A stretch of DNA of 7,274 nt. Source: Firmicutes bacterium UBA5499. GTDB lineage: Bacteria > Bacillota > DTU084. The notes under the pieces were generated by a model. The model saw only the letters and a program-made list of their open reading frames with translations. It was not told the DNA's origin and made no database searches. The DNA is taken from the NCBI GenBank assembly GCA_002426275.1, contig DIPB01000125.1, forward strand, positions 31,517 to 38,790, written 5' to 3'. The position numbers were made by a program, and so were the translations under genes. Positions 5,765-7,274 of this stretch are shown piece by piece. Every line of letters begins with the position of its first letter. Positions within the stretch are counted from its first letter, which is position 1.

Positions 5765-7274
5765 ATGCAGGGGATTTTAACCTTCGATTTAGGCACGACT
5801 GCCTGTAAAACAACCTTGTTTGATCTCAAGGGTCAAATCCTGGCCCAGGCGGAGAAGGAATATCTCCTTTACCATCCCCAGCCTATGTGGGCAGAGCAAG
5901 AGGCGGAAGATTGGTGGGAAGCCGCGGTGGAAACCTGCCGCCAGGTCTTAGCCGGACAAGAGGCTGAGGTTTTAGGTATTGGCCTCTCATCACAGCGAGA
6001 GACGATGGTTCCAATCTCGAAAGACGGCAAGCCGCTCTCCCGGGCCATCGTCTGGATGGACAGGCGAGCTCACAGGGAAGCTGAGGAGTTGTCCCGCCAG
6101 GCGGGCAGAGAGAACCTTCATCAGCGTACCGGAATGATTCCGGATTCAACGTTCAGCGCCACGAAGCTTTTCTGGTGGCAGCGTCACGCCCAGGCGATCA
6201 TGCGAGAGGCTGTGACATTTCTGCAGCCAAAGGAGTATCTGGCCTTCCGCCTGACGGGCGTGGCAGCCACAGAGCCGTCGCTTGCTTCCCGCACCATGCT
6301 ATATGACATCAGAAAAGGCGAGTGGTGCCAGGATCTGGTGGAGCTGGTCGGGCTCAGGCCCGAGCAGCTGCCGCCTCTGGTCTCCTCCACGGACGTTGTG
6401 GGAAAACTCACGGCACAGGCGGCTGAGATTTTAGGCTTGCCCTCGGGAGTGCCTGTTGTGGCCGGAGGCGGAGACCGCCAGTGTGAAGCTTTGGGCGCCG
6501 GTATTTCCGGACAGCTGGCCATGGAATCCACGGGAACCACATCAAATCTCTCCTTTGCCACCGCACAGCTGCCGGCCGAGCTAGACGCGCGGGTCGTCTC
6601 ATCGTGCCATGCCCTGCCGGGGCAGTGGCTGATCGAACAGGGCCTCACCACCACAGGCTCAATCCTCAGGTGGTACCGCGATAACTTTGCGGGTCCTGAG
6701 CGGATGGCAGCCGAAGATCTTGGGATCAGCACGTACGATCTCATCAGCAGACAGGCGGCCAATGCCAAAGCAGGCGCCAACAAGTTATTGCTGCTGCCTT
6801 TCTTCATGGGAGCTAAGGCAACCCGCTGGAACCCGGACGCCAGGGGGGTCGTGTTCGGTCTCACTTTGGATCACGGCCGCAAAGAGCTTGCCAGAGCTGT
6901 GATGGAAGGGGTGGCCTATGAATTGCGGGCCTGTCTTGACGTGTTGGCGGGAATGAAGATGCTGCCGGAGAGGATCGTGCTCATGGGCGGCGGCAGCAAA
7001 GGCGAATTATGGAACCAGATCAAAGCAAATGTCACAGGCTTTGCCGTGGGCCTGCCCCGGCAGACTGAGGCAGCCTCGCTGGGCGCCTTCATTCTGGCCG
7101 GAGCCGGGATCGGTCTGTTCCTGGATCCGGCGGCGACCTCACAGAGCATTAATCCCGTGGTGCGGCACTTTGAGGTGAACCGGCGGGAGAAAGAGACTTA
7201 TGACGGCCTTTATGCCATATATAATGAACTTTATGAGGCAACAGAGAAGCTTACGCATCGGCTGGCGCAATTGG
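5765..7274 (+). CDS. FGGY-family carbohydrate kinase, 3' end cut by the window
   Basis: The frame is open from ATG 5765 to the last base: 503 codons plus one nucleotide, with no stop. FGGY kinases are usually 480-520 residues, so only a few codons should be missing. AGAGGGGA (5752-5759) is the ribosome site. It should transfer the ATP phosphate to a sugar, polyol or sugar acid. The N-terminal phosphate motif is D8-L-G-T-T12; G-L-S-S-Q-R-E-T (73-80) and V-W-M-D-R-R-A (96-102) line the substrate site; A-G-G-G-D237-R-Q gives the catalytic base; S-T-G-T-T (255-259) is the second phosphate motif; and L-M-G-G-G-S-K-G-E-L-W-N-Q (406-418) is the adenosine motif. The A-E-Q-x-A-E-D-W-W region (43-51) is xylulokinase-like, whereas Q-R-E-T resembles glycerol kinase. 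The Tyr that contacts glycerol in glycerol kinase appears replaced (T129 in S-T-F-S-A-T-K), so glycerol is unlikely. Kinase family is certain; substrate unknown. It lies 48 nt after the dehydrogenase and presumably belongs to the same operon. Confidence 0.94.
   Translation, partial: MQGILTFDLGTTACKTTLFDLKGQILAQAEKEYLLYHPQPMWAEQEAEDWWEAAVETCRQVLAGQEAEVLGIGLSSQRETMVPISKDGKPLSRAIVWMDRRAHREAEELSRQAGRENLHQRTGMIPDSTFSATKLFWWQRHAQAIMREAVTFLQPKEYLAFRLTGVAATEPSLASRTMLYDIRKGEWCQDLVELVGLRPEQLPPLVSSTDVVGKLTAQAAEILGLPSGVPVVAGGGDRQCEALGAGISGQLAMESTGTTSNLSFATAQLPAELDARVVSSCHALPGQWLIEQGLTTTGSILRWYRDNFAGPERMAAEDLGISTYDLISRQAANAKAGANKLLLLPFFMGAKATRWNPDARGVVFGLTLDHGRKELARAVMEGVAYELRACLDVLAGMKMLPERIVLMGGGSKGELWNQIKANVTGFAVGLPRQTEAASLGAFILAGAGIGLFLDPAATSQSINPVVRHFEVNRREKETYDGLYAIYNELYEATEKLTHRLAQL

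Noticed and set aside
6184..6864. A 226-codon open frame on the minus strand inside the kinase gene
   Set aside because: It is antisense to conserved kinase motifs, rich in Ser/Pro/Ala with no domain pattern.

Overview
The window holds two unrelated gene blocks on the + strand, separated by a terminator and a promoter/operator region. Left block (1-2888): the 3' end of a proline-rich gene with a PilP/GspC-like domain, overlapping by 4 nt (ATGA) a large gene for an outer-membrane secretin of the GspD/PilQ superfamily. This looks like the tail of a type IV pilus or type II secretion operon, and a strong hairpin plus T-tract closes it.

Right block (about 2959-7274, running off the right edge): a compact carbohydrate-utilisation operon. 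Its order is a DeoR/GlpR-type regulator (TTG start), a TIM-barrel sugar isomerase/epimerase-like protein (GTG start), a D-2-hydroxyacid dehydrogenase of the glyoxylate/hydroxypyruvate/2-ketoaldonate reductase type, and an FGGY-family carbohydrate kinase lacking only its last few codons. A sigma-A/sigma70-like -10 box lies inside a 16-bp-arm imperfect inverted repeat just upstream of the regulator. This suggests autoregulation by the DeoR protein, with a phosphorylated intermediate as the likely inducer. A perfect 8-bp hairpin with a weak T-tract sits between dehydrogenase and kinase and may tune kinase expression.

Organism: base composition looks moderately GC-rich (by eye, not counted). The genes carry strong Shine-Dalgarno sequences (GAGGAGG, AAGGAG), use TTG and GTG starts, and have short intergenic gaps. 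Together with Firmicutes-like regulator and dehydrogenase sequences this suggests a Firmicutes-type or related genome, while a secretin requires an outer membrane. A diderm Firmicute-like lineage (for example Limnochordia, Halanaerobiales or Negativicutes) is a plausible but unproven reading.

How the genes work together: in the right block the kinase would phosphorylate a sugar, polyol or sugar acid, the TIM-barrel enzyme would interconvert isomers or epimers, and the dehydrogenase would reduce a 2-keto acid (or oxidise the 2-hydroxy acid). The DeoR protein would relieve repression when the phosphorylated intermediate accumulates. The substrate cannot be named from the sequence. The clearest unusual features are the secretin's five tandem N1-type domains, four of them with insertions at the same place, the operator-like inverted repeat, and the unassigned sugar pathway. 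I found no RNA gene, mobile element or CRISPR array.
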